Origin: F23-D06 sp963643165
GTDB taxonomy: Bacteria; Bacteroidota; Bacteroidia; Bacteroidales; WCHB1-69
DNA: 64,000 bases
Direction: 5' to 3'
NCBI GenBank assembly: GCA_963643165.1
Contig: CAVIJD010000009.1
Coordinates: 1-64,000, forward strand
Both the position numbers and the translations under genes were made by a program. The notes under the pieces were generated by a model that had not been told where the DNA came from, did not search any database, and was given only the letters and a program-made list of their open reading frames with translations. Position 1 is the stretch's first letter, and every line of letters begins with the position of its first letter. Shown piece by piece: positions 44,123 through 52,800 of the stretch.

Positions 44123-45331
44123 TTATTTTGACAACACCTGCCGGTAAAAACTCAGCAGTTTTTCCGTTATTAATTCGTTGTTATGATTGACCGATATGAA
44201 ATCACGGGCATTTTCTGATATGATGGTGCAAATGTCAGGGGTGGCAATACATTTGTCGATGACCGCAAGGAACTGTTCCGGCGTGTCCGCTATGAAAAGA
44301 TGCTTGCCGTCTTCCACATCCAAGCCCTCAGCGCCTACCGAGGTTGTTATCACGACCCTGCCAAGCGCCATTGCTTCTACGATTTTGATGCGCACGCCAC
44401 TGCCCGACAGCAACGGCACAATCATCAAGTCGTGACCCAGCATAAACTCGTTGGCGTCCGGCACGGAACCGACAAAGGTCACATTCTGCTCTTTTCGACT
44501 CAACAGGGCTTCGGGCATGCCATGCCCCGCCACGGTGAACCGCAAGCCGGGATGCGCTTCGTGTATCAAAGGCCACACCTCACTCAAAAACCAGTCCATA
44601 CCCTCCAAGTTGGGCGACCAATTCATACTTCCGATATGGCAAAGTGAGGGCTGGTCGGAGGGAATGTAGTCATCTTCTATAGGATAATTGTCAAGATTGA
44701 GCCCGAAAGGAATTACGGTGCCCGCAACCTCCGGGGCCGTCTGTCTGAAGTATTCATAATCGGGCGTTGAGATGGTCATGTATCCATCTACCTTGCGGAG
44801 CACGCTGTCTTCCATCTTTTTCAACTGGTTCCGATTCAATCTGAAAAGCATTTTCTTCACAGGATTGCTTTCGTTGTCTGCAAGCCGGTTCCAAATCTGA
44901 TGCTCTATGTTGTGCATCCTCATTACGATACGGGCGTCAGAACAACGGCGGAACAGGTCGATATAAGGCGCCACATAGATCGACTCCAGATGGATGATGT
45001 CAAAGGTCTCTTGTTTCAAGATGTATTCCAGTTTTGAGACCATACTCTTGGACCGGAACCTTTCAATGTGGTACGACTTTCCGTTAAAAAGTGTGCGGAA
45101 TCCCTCCAGAGGGCTCAGCGCAGTGTCAACAAATACCGACTCAAAGCAAGTCTTCTTCAAGTAGTCAACAGGAAATGCGTCAATCCGGACAGGATGTTTC
45201 GGCGTTTCAATAGCCACCACTTTCACCTGTTGACCGCCGTCGAGCAGCCCTTGGGTGATGTTGTGGATGGCAATACAGCCTCCGTCAATCGGTGGGAGAG
45301 GCGGTTTATGACAAAGTTGAAGGATTTTCAT
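44123..45331 (-). CDS. glycosyltransferase family 4-type protein
   Basis: 402-residue GT-B enzyme. It starts MKILQLCHKPPLPPIDGGC, the usual nucleophile-free N-terminal pattern with a Gly-rich loop. The C-half has LCHIGSMNWSPN, FTVAGHG, FVGSVPDANEF and the donor-site VPLLSGSGVRIKIVEAMALG with the conserved glutamate. Acceptor unknown; the downstream dxs and upstream lptF/G suggest an envelope or polyprenol-linked glycan, but this is only context. ATG overlaps the lptF/G stop (ATGA). Confidence 0.87.
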   Translation of the reverse strand: MKILQLCHKPPLPPIDGGCIAIHNITQGLLDGGQQVKVVAIETPKHPVRIDAFPVDYLKKTCFESVFVDTALSPLEGFRTLFNGKSYHIERFRSKSMVSKLEYILKQETFDIIHLESIYVAPYIDLFRRCSDARIVMRMHNIEHQIWNRLADNESNPVKKMLFRLNRNQLKKMEDSVLRKVDGYMTISTPDYEYFRQTAPEVAGTVIPFGLNLDNYPIEDDYIPSDQPSLCHIGSMNWSPNLEGMDWFLSEVWPLIHEAHPGLRFTVAGHGMPEALLSRKEQNVTFVGSVPDANEFMLGHDLMIVPLLSGSGVRIKIVEAMALGRVVITTSVGAEGLDVEDGKHLFIADTPEQFLAVIDKCIATPDICTIISENARDFISVNHNNELITEKLLSFYRQVLSK

Positions 45332-46779
45332 TGCGCTTTTTTTCGGAACAATTTAAAGTTTTTAAGTTTTTCGGTGAAGCGTGCGTAGGTGTCCGGAGAC
45401 AGCACAACAGAGTCGGTTGTGGCGTGGTAAGTCAAGAAGACACATATCGGCAACAGGATAAACGACGAGAGAAACATGCCGAACCATACAGGCATCGGAC
45501 TGCTTTTGGCGATTTTTTCGCCTATGATGGAGATTGCAAAATAGAGGGTGAAGAAGAGCACGGTGATGACCAATGGGATTCCGATGCCTCCTTTCCGGAT
45601 AATGGAGCCCAAGGGCGCACCAATGAAGAAGAAGAGGATGCAAGCCAACGCGAGCGTTATTTTCCGCAGAAATTCAATTTGGTAGGACCACAAGGAGGAG
45701 GTTCGGAAAGAGATGTCTTGATAGGAAAAACGCAGGGAGAATGTGAACTGACGCGCCGAATTTTCGGCGAACTGCATAATGCGCGGCAATTTTTCCTGGT
45801 CCACCTTTTCAAGGTCCAATGTCTTGGCAACCGAGAGCGTATCGAATGTGCTGTCATTGCGCACGATGGCGTTGTAAAAATAGAGGTTGTTGAAGAACAC
45901 GTCTGACGCGCCGTGCGAGAGTCCTTTTATCTCCTCTTTGAGTGTGTCAATCTTGCCTTTCAGTTGCTTCGACGACATGGTCGAGGAGTTGGTCTGAAAG
46001 AGGCTGGCGTCGTTATTGCCCACGGTCACGAAGTCAGACATGTCGAAACGTTTGTACTGCTTGCTGAACGAGGCGCGCGAAAGCGGATAACGGACTCTGT
46101 TGGAGCGGGAACGGCCAACTTGCGGCGACTCGTCCCAAAAATAGCCGTCATGGAGCGTGAACATAAGATAGTGCTTGTCGGGGGTCATCTGCATCTTTCC
46201 CTCCTTGGCGTAAGTCACGGTGGTATTTCCACGGTGCTTGGAGTGGTCGTAGATGATGATGTCTTTGATGGTTTCGCCATCGGGCATTTTTTTGCCTATG
46301 CGGATGGCATAATCGTCAAATCCCGTGTAGAAAACGCCTTCATCGATGTTGAAGGCGGGTTTTTGTTGCTGTATGTCGAAAAGCATCATGCGCAACTTGA
46401 GCGATGCCCGCGGTATCACTTCATTGGAGAACTCGTAGGCCACAATTGCGATGACGAATGAGAGCATGGCCAGCGGCATCATCATTTGGCGGATGGAGAT
46501 GCCGGCAGACTTGAGCGCGACAATCTCGTAACGTTCTCCCAAGTTGCCGAATGTCATGAGCGACGCTAACAGCACCGCCAACGGAAAGGCCATCGAGGAG
46601 AGCGTCAACGAGGCATAGAACAGCAATTTCAGAAGCAGTCCCATTTCAAGCCCTTTGCCAACCAACTCGTCAACCCATTTCCAAAGAAACTGCATCAGCA
46701 GCACAAAGAGGGCAACAAAGAAAGTGAGGACAAAGGGCCCGAAAAAGTTTTTGCAAAGGTATCGGTTTATTATCTTCAC
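45328..46779 (-). CDS. LptF/LptG-family permease (YjgP/YjgQ)
   Basis: Inner-membrane permease subunit of the lipopolysaccharide export ABC transporter LptB2FG. 483 residues. Three N-terminal membrane helices (FFGPFVLTFFVALFVLLMQF onward) with the coupling region LGERYEIVALKSAGIS, a periplasmic jellyroll of about 240 residues, and three C-terminal helices around ACILFFFIGAPLGSIIRKGG. It is longer than E. coli LptF/G (about 360), as usual in Bacteroidota. F or G cannot be assigned by reading alone. Confidence 0.92.
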   Translation of the reverse strand: MKIINRYLCKNFFGPFVLTFFVALFVLLMQFLWKWVDELVGKGLEMGLLLKLLFYASLTLSSMAFPLAVLLASLMTFGNLGERYEIVALKSAGISIRQMMMPLAMLSFVIAIVAYEFSNEVIPRASLKLRMMLFDIQQQKPAFNIDEGVFYTGFDDYAIRIGKKMPDGETIKDIIIYDHSKHRGNTTVTYAKEGKMQMTPDKHYLMFTLHDGYFWDESPQVGRSRSNRVRYPLSRASFSKQYKRFDMSDFVTVGNNDASLFQTNSSTMSSKQLKGKIDTLKEEIKGLSHGASDVFFNNLYFYNAIVRNDSTFDTLSVAKTLDLEKVDQEKLPRIMQFAENSARQFTFSLRFSYQDISFRTSSLWSYQIEFLRKITLALACILFFFIGAPLGSIIRKGGIGIPLVITVLFFTLYFAISIIGEKIAKSSPMPVWFGMFLSSFILLPICVFLTYHATTDSVVLSPDTYARFTEKLKNFKLFRKKAQ

Positions 46780-46803
46780 AAAAGAACGCTTCCTTTATGA
46801 ATA

Positions 46804-47646
46804 TTAGTAATCGCCGAGGGTTTGCGGCAACTGCGCCAAGGCAGCGGCGGCCTGCTCGTCATTAGGGGCAGATCCATGCCACTTGTGCGTGCCTTCCATG
46901 AAGTCAACGCCTTTGCCCATCTCGGTATTCATCACAATGGCCACGGGCTTGCCGTTATGGGCCAGTGACTTGGCCAAGGTTAAGGTCTGCACGCACTTTT
47001 TCATGTCGTTGCCGTCAACTTTGAGCACCATCCAGTCGGAGTCCTCGAGTTTGCTGCGTAGTCTGCCGAGACTGCAAACCTGGTCAGTATTTCCGTCAAT
47101 CTGCTTGCCGTTCAGGTCGATAGTCATGATGAGGTTATCGACATGTTTTGCGCCGGCAAACATGACTGCCTCCCAGATTTGACCCTCTTGCAACTCACCG
47201 TCACCCGTGAGGACAAATACGAGATGGTTGTCGTTGTTGGCTTTTTTGGCCAGTGCAGCGCCAATGGCTACGGATACGCCTTGTCCTAACGATCCCGACG
47301 CGATGCGTATTCCGGGGAGTCCCTCTACTGGGGAGGGATGTCCTTGCAGACGGGAATGTAATTTGCGGAACGTAGCCAACTCCTCGACGGGGAAATAACC
47401 GCGGCGGGCCATCACACTGTACAGCACCGGTGAGATGTGACCGTTAGAGAGGAAGAACATGTCTTCGCCATTCCCGTTTTGGGTGAAATTTTCCGGCTTT
47501 ATGTCCATAATCTGAAAATAAAGAGCCGTCAGAAAGTCGGCACAGCCGAGAGAACCGCCGGGATGTCCAGATTTGGCGCCGTGAACCATTCTTATGATAT
47601 CACGCCTTACTTGCGTGGCAATGTCTTGTAATTGTTTGGTGTCCAT
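46804..47646 (-). CDS. transketolase N-terminal subunit
   Basis: 280 residues, matching only the thiamine-diphosphate/PP half of transketolase. It has MVHGAKSGHPGGSLGCADFL, GHISPVLYSVMA, GSLGQGVSVAIGAALA, the ThDP motif TGDGELQEGQIWEA to DLNGKQ, and a proper end at HKWHGSAPNDEQ. Split transketolases normally have the C-terminal (Pyr-domain) gene directly downstream. Here an lptF/G gene follows after 24 bases, so the partner must be elsewhere. The stop is clean and no remnant of the C-half is seen, so this is a split gene, not a truncation. Confidence 0.9.
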   Translation of the reverse strand: MDTKQLQDIATQVRRDIIRMVHGAKSGHPGGSLGCADFLTALYFQIMDIKPENFTQNGNGEDMFFLSNGHISPVLYSVMARRGYFPVEELATFRKLHSRLQGHPSPVEGLPGIRIASGSLGQGVSVAIGAALAKKANNDNHLVFVLTGDGELQEGQIWEAVMFAGAKHVDNLIMTIDLNGKQIDGNTDQVCSLGRLRSKLEDSDWMVLKVDGNDMKKCVQTLTLAKSLAHNGKPVAIVMNTEMGKGVDFMEGTHKWHGSAPNDEQAAAALAQLPQTLGDY

Positions 47647-47657
47647 AATTGGTGATA

Positions 47658-48065
47658 TTATTTGTTTAATGCTACTTCTTTTGCGATAGAGTCGGCAATT
47701 TGCTGAAACTCGTCAGGGGTCAACTGCACTCTCTCGGCCTTGAAGTTCAAGTCGCCGACACCGTTGATGGGGACGAGGTGAATGTGGTTGTGCGGAACAT
47801 CAATGCCGATGACAGCGACGCCGATACGTTTGCAAGGCATAGCCTTCTTGATGCCGGCTGCAACTTTCTTGGCAAATATCATCATCTTGCCGAGCAAATC
47901 GTCGGGAAGGTCGAAGATATAATCGTTCTGTAATTTGGTAATCACTAACGTATGCCCTTTGGCGATAGGGGAGATATCGAGGAAGGCAAAGAAGTTTTCG
48001 TCTTCGGCAATTTTGTAACAAGGTATCTCGCCTTTTATGATTTTGGTAAACAGGGTATCTTCCAT
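47658..48065 (-). CDS. HIT-family nucleotide-binding protein (Hint-like)
   Basis: 135-residue histidine-triad protein: FTKIIKGEIPCYKI and FLDISPIAKGHTLVI in the N-half, and the triad HNHIHLVPI near residue 95. Family members hydrolyse AMP-N-linked or Ap4A-type substrates. Between greA (15 bases upstream) and the transketolase half-gene (11 bases downstream). Confidence 0.94.
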   Translation of the reverse strand: MEDTLFTKIIKGEIPCYKIAEDENFFAFLDISPIAKGHTLVITKLQNDYIFDLPDDLLGKMMIFAKKVAAGIKKAMPCKRIGVAVIGIDVPHNHIHLVPINGVGDLNFKAERVQLTPDEFQQIADSIAKEVALNK

Positions 48066-48080
48066 AATCGTTTGATAATA

Positions 48081-48554
48081 TTAACGTGAAATATTCAAAA
48101 TTTCGAACTGCATCTCACCGGCGGGAGCCTGCATTGTGACGGTGTCGCCTTTGGAGTTGCCGATCAGCGCTTTAGCCAAGGGACTGGAAACGGAGATCTT
48201 TCCGGCTTTGAAGTCAGATTCCGACTCGGGCACAATCGTGTAAGTCATCTCAGCACCCGTCTTGATGTTCTTGACGGTTACGATGGAATAGATGAGCACT
48301 TTGGATACGTCAATTTTGGACTCGTCAAGAACCCTTGCTTTGGCAATAAGGTTACGGAGATTGGCAATCTTAAGTTCGAGCAAACCCTGTGCCTCCTTGG
48401 CTGCGTCATACTCTGCATTTTCAGACAAGTCGCCTTTGTCACGGGCCTCGGCTATCGCTTGCGATATCTTAGGTCTTTCAACAGATTCGAGTTCGTTGAG
48501 TTCATTTTTCAGGGCATCAAGGCCTTCTTGGGTGTAGTATTTAATATCTTCCAT
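48081..48554 (-). CDS. greA: transcription elongation factor GreA
   Basis: Rescues arrested RNA polymerase by stimulating transcript cleavage. 157 residues. The N-terminal coiled coil begins YYTQEGLDALKNELNELE and its tip carries DLSENAEYDAAKE with the two acidic residues needed for cleavage. The FKBP-like C-domain ends SPLAKALIGNSKGDTVTMQAPAGE. First gene of the greA-to-dxs unit; no good promoter immediately upstream, so read-through from the PorV locus is possible. Confidence 0.97.
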   Translation of the reverse strand: MEDIKYYTQEGLDALKNELNELESVERPKISQAIAEARDKGDLSENAEYDAAKEAQGLLELKIANLRNLIAKARVLDESKIDVSKVLIYSIVTVKNIKTGAEMTYTIVPESESDFKAGKISVSSPLAKALIGNSKGDTVTMQAPAGEMQFEILNISR

Positions 48555-48575
48555 AATTGATTGTTTTATTACACA

Positions 48576-48607
48576 AATAGAAGAGACTCTTTCAAGCCTC
48601 TTCTATT
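48576..48607 (-). terminator. hairpin between the PorV-like gene and greA
   Basis: AATAGAAGAG (48576-48585) pairs with CTCTTCTATT (48598-48607). On the minus strand only a weak T stretch follows, so termination may be partial. Confidence 0.45.
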
Positions 48608-48632
48608 ATGCTGTAAAATGGTTAAATAAATC

Positions 48633-49820
48633 CTATAACGTAAATTTGAGGCCGATATAGTGGTTACCTTTCCATTTGTGGGTAAATCTGTAAGCGTAGT
48701 CAATATAGATGCGGCTGCCATTGTTTCCTTTAGCCAAAGGAATGACGGCGGTAGCGCCTACAGAAGGTCCAATGAAGAAGGAGTCGCTGTTAAGCAACAC
48801 CGTTGTGACTGTCTGTGTAGCATCGTTGGCGTTTGTTTCTTTCTGTGAGCTGATGTTCTCCAAAGAGTAGCCGGCGCGGACCATAAAATAGTTCATGAAG
48901 CCATACTCGACACCGACGGCGAAAATGTCGCGGGTGTAAGAGTTAGCCGTGAAAGAACCGGCGAGCGTGATTCTGTGTTGAGCGTCATCACGGGTAAGGC
49001 CTTCAGCTTCGAGGTCTTCTTTAGACATAGAAGCGTACTCCTTGCCGAAGAAGAGGAAGTCGTAAGACACGCCGATGGCAAGCAAAGCGGGCATCTCATA
49101 TTCAGCGGAACGGACAGCAAGTGTCTGCTCGTGCGTAGAACCGGTGATGATGCTTCTGAAAGTCATACCGTCACCTTTGTAACTCATCGGGAGACCGATA
49201 TTGCGCAAGGAGACACCGATTTTGAAGTTTTCGAATTTGCCTGCGATGTATTGCACACCAGCATCAATGGCGAATCCCGTAGCGTGGAGGTCGGCAATGC
49301 TCTCGTTGATGATCTTCAGGGAGAGACCACCCTTGATGAAGTTGTTGAAAGACTTAGCGTAATGAAGGCCGATGTACATCAGGTTCGGGCTGAATGTACC
49401 AAGACCACCCTCAGGCTGTGCGACGGTAGTGATGGGCACATCGCCGAAGCCCATAGACATGAAAGATACACCAAGCACACCGAAATCCTTTCCTTTGCGC
49501 CCGAGTTTCTGCGCAAAGGAAAGTGAATTGATGTTAATGCCAGCGTTAGAACCGACGAGGTATTGCGTGCGGTTGAAGCAGAGTTCAGTTTTCTTGACGT
49601 ACGTAAGACCTGCCACGTTGGAATAGACAGACTCCAAACCACGGATTTCTGCAATGCCGGCGTTTGCCATACCATTGGAACGGGCCCACGGGTCAATCAG
49701 CAGATGAGATGCACCGGCTTGGCCTGAACGGTCTCTATTACCTGCCCATGCGTTTTTTGGCATGCCGGCGACCAAAAGGGCAACTCCTGCGAAAATTATT
49801 AATGATTTTATGTTTTTCAT
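48633..49820 (-). CDS. PorV/PorQ-family outer-membrane protein
   Basis: 395 residues with a signal peptide ending NAWA and a FadL-like beta barrel: SHLLIDPWARSNGMANAGIAE, SVYSNVAGL, FGVLGVSFMSMGFGDVPIT, LKIINESIADLHATGFAIDAG, ending YRFTHKWKGNHYIGLKFTL. PorV is the outer-membrane shuttle of type IX secretion that hands C-terminal-domain proteins to the sortase. Being directly downstream of a giant CTD protein suggests a dedicated copy rather than the general PorV; that is inference. 30 bases after the upstream gene. Confidence 0.82.
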   Translation of the reverse strand: MKNIKSLIIFAGVALLVAGMPKNAWAGNRDRSGQAGASHLLIDPWARSNGMANAGIAEIRGLESVYSNVAGLTYVKKTELCFNRTQYLVGSNAGININSLSFAQKLGRKGKDFGVLGVSFMSMGFGDVPITTVAQPEGGLGTFSPNLMYIGLHYAKSFNNFIKGGLSLKIINESIADLHATGFAIDAGVQYIAGKFENFKIGVSLRNIGLPMSYKGDGMTFRSIITGSTHEQTLAVRSAEYEMPALLAIGVSYDFLFFGKEYASMSKEDLEAEGLTRDDAQHRITLAGSFTANSYTRDIFAVGVEYGFMNYFMVRAGYSLENISSQKETNANDATQTVTTVLLNSDSFFIGPSVGATAVIPLAKGNNGSRIYIDYAYRFTHKWKGNHYIGLKFTL

Positions 49821-49850
49821 ATTCTTATCGTTTTTTCTGGATTAGTAATT

Positions 49851-52800
49851 TTAGAAACCATTCAAGTCGGTAGGACGCATTGCACAGAAGAATTTGAGCG
49901 TACGTTCGCCGAGACCAGGAGCTTTGACATGGATGATGTAAACGCCGCCTGCAATCGGAATGTTGGCATGGTTCTTCAAATCCCATTGTACGTAAGTTGT
50001 GTTGGCATCACCCTTGGTGATTGTCCTGATCAATGTTCCGCTAACGGTATAGATGGAAATCGTACAGTTTGCAGGAAGGTTGACGATGCGGACATAGTTC
50101 TCAAGAGCGGTGGACTCGTATTGTGAGAATCCATAGTACGGATTAGGAACAATGTTGATCTCATCAAGCACGTTCTGGACAGCCTCCTTAGATTCGGTCA
50201 CAGCCGTAGGAACAAGGTTCTTCGTGGTGAACTGGTACATCGGATAACCGCTGTTCTGAGAAGCATTTGCAGACTGTGCAGGATCACTGTACCAACGTGA
50301 GGAGTATCTCAAGTAAGGACGTGTGACACGCAGTTTGAAAGTGACGTCAGAAGAGAGCCAGTTGTCTTCCTGCAACGTTGCAGGCATCGGGATGCTGGTC
50401 CACATTACGTTGTTGAAGAGCTGCATCTTGGCACGTTTACGGTCGTTGCTGCCGTAATTTTCGTTGCTGGTGAATGTTTTGAACTTCTCAACAAGCCATT
50501 TGCCCTCGTCGTAAGCACCACACTCAAAGTATGGATAACTTACGCCATCGGTGCCAACGAATGTGCCGCCTTGACCGCTGGTGATGATGTCATTGTCGTT
50601 GTAGTTACGCTGTCTGCTTGAGTTACGGTAGTACATACTACAGGTGTTACCTGCACTGTTCATCACATAGATGTAATGACGACCACCATTGAGCGGCTCA
50701 CCGAAGGTTACACCGTATGAATCTCTGAAGGAGTTGTAAGTGGTGATAGACATCGGGATCGGTTTGCCCGTCTCTTCATCCAGGATGAGTTCGCCCGTCT
50801 GAAGGTTGCGGTAGTAAGCATAGACGTTCGTCGGGTTGAAAATCATATCGTTACCATTGTTCAGGGTGTCTTCGGAGTTTTCAGCGAACATGATGTTCAG
50901 ACGCTCACCCGTCTCGACGTTGATGGCATAGCCTGGGAACCAACCAAGACCGGTGGTGCCGCTGTTGTCCGGTTTGCCGTCTTTGCCGACAGAAGGAGCA
51001 TTCTTAGGCTCATGTCTCACGTTGCGGTAAGTCTGGCCGTTGAACTGCTGCTCAACTTTATAGTCGTTAGCCTGTGTAGCAGAACCAGCCTCAAGCACGA
51101 CGGCTCTGGTCCATTTGCTCTGGTCGGGCGTGATGACCACATCAACAGAGTAAAGGTTGGTGAGCGTTTGGTTGTAACCCGGGTTGTAAGGTTGTGCTGC
51201 AATAGCTGTGAAGTCGAAGTAAGCCGGTTGAGGAGAGCCTTCGTCCTGACCATAGTAAACATTGTCAGGTACAAGGTATTTGGCTTGAGGACCGCCATCA
51301 TACGGGGAAGAAAGCACGTAAGGAGCCCAAGTTCCATTGAGAACGCCTTCGAATTGCTGCTCAGGATCTTTGAAACCACGAGTCTTTTCGTCTTTGTTCA
51401 ATGTCTTGGCTGCCATAATGGTACACATATCTTCGGTACGCCACTGATAGTACTTGTCTTCAGCACCTTCCTGTACGGAGTTGGTTTCCCATTTACCGGA
51501 AGACTGTTGACCTGCGTGGATCCAGTTGGCGGGATAGTCACCCTCCTGATCAGCCACAAAGTCAAGCCACTGAATGTCGCCGGAGTATTCAACCGTAGCG
51601 TCGATGAAGTCAACCTGACCATATTTAGCAAGGTTAGCGTAGGTGTAACCACCAGCGGTATTGACGACGTATTCATCGAGGTCATTCTGGTGGATTGCGA
51701 AGTTGTAATTCTTGATAGAGATGGAAATACCTAAATCGAGGAAGAGCTCTTCATTTGTCATGGAGATAGGCATGCCAGCGGTGGTGACGCGGTCGAGTCC
51801 AAGGTCAGCAAGTTCTTCGTCGGTAACATCGTCAGAGATGATGAGCTGCCATTCAGTGCTGTCGTTCACATCTTCAGAAACGCTGTTGGGCAAGAATTTC
51901 ACAACATAGTCGTAAGGTTTCACCTGCAGCGGGTCGATGACCTTAATGCTCAAAGGACCGTAGTTTTCTTTGTATTGAACATTATTGTAGGTGTTGTTGG
52001 CAAGGATGAGGTCGCGGGACTCGTCTGTGAGATCGAGGAAGAAACCGCCGTTGCCCTGACCCTCAATACGGGTAATCATAGGCTGGTCGCCGTAAACACT
52101 GTTGGTGAGGTTATCGATGGGTTTGTGAGGAACGCCGGTGTAAACTTTGATGTTACGACGTCCTGCAAGGTACGGGGTCGTCTGGCCGTCAAGGTTCGTA
52201 GCGTCCAAGGTGAATTTCTTGAACTCATTGTAACCGTATGCGATAACCATGAAGTAATACTCCTTGTGGTTTACAAGGTTCTTGTTAGAACCCGTTGCAA
52301 ATTTGTCTTCGGTTACGATAAAGGAGTGGGAGATGCCCTTGTTGCTACCGTTGACCATTTCAGTGGCCACAGAAGTTCCGACTGCATCGTTGTAGATCCA
52401 GTTGACAATCTGAGAAGCATTGTTCTCAACGTCACATTGTGCAATCAGCATAGCTTTGCTGACATCGTTGAGGTCGGTTGCACTTACAGAAGCGTTGGCA
52501 AGCTGATAAATCTGATAACCTTCAAATTTGTACTGACGGTCTTCTGTAGAAAGTGTGTCCGTAGTCGTGACGGGCATAATGGAAGAAGTTACGATAGTGT
52601 CAGGATTACCCTCTGCATCGTAAGCATAGACGGTATCAATCTGGTTGACATATTCCGTAGAAGTGAGCGTTTTGGTAATCTGCGGGTCAAGTTCAACGTA
52701 AGACTCGTGGTAGTTGTTGCTGTTAGGATCGTCGTTGGACAGGTAAATCACAAGTTGATTTTCGAGTTCGCGGATAGTCATGTCAGGAGCGTCAGGGCCA

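Noticed and set aside
42819..44147. 442-codon open frame antisense to dxs
   Set aside because: Shadow of dxs; no signal, start context or family resemblance.
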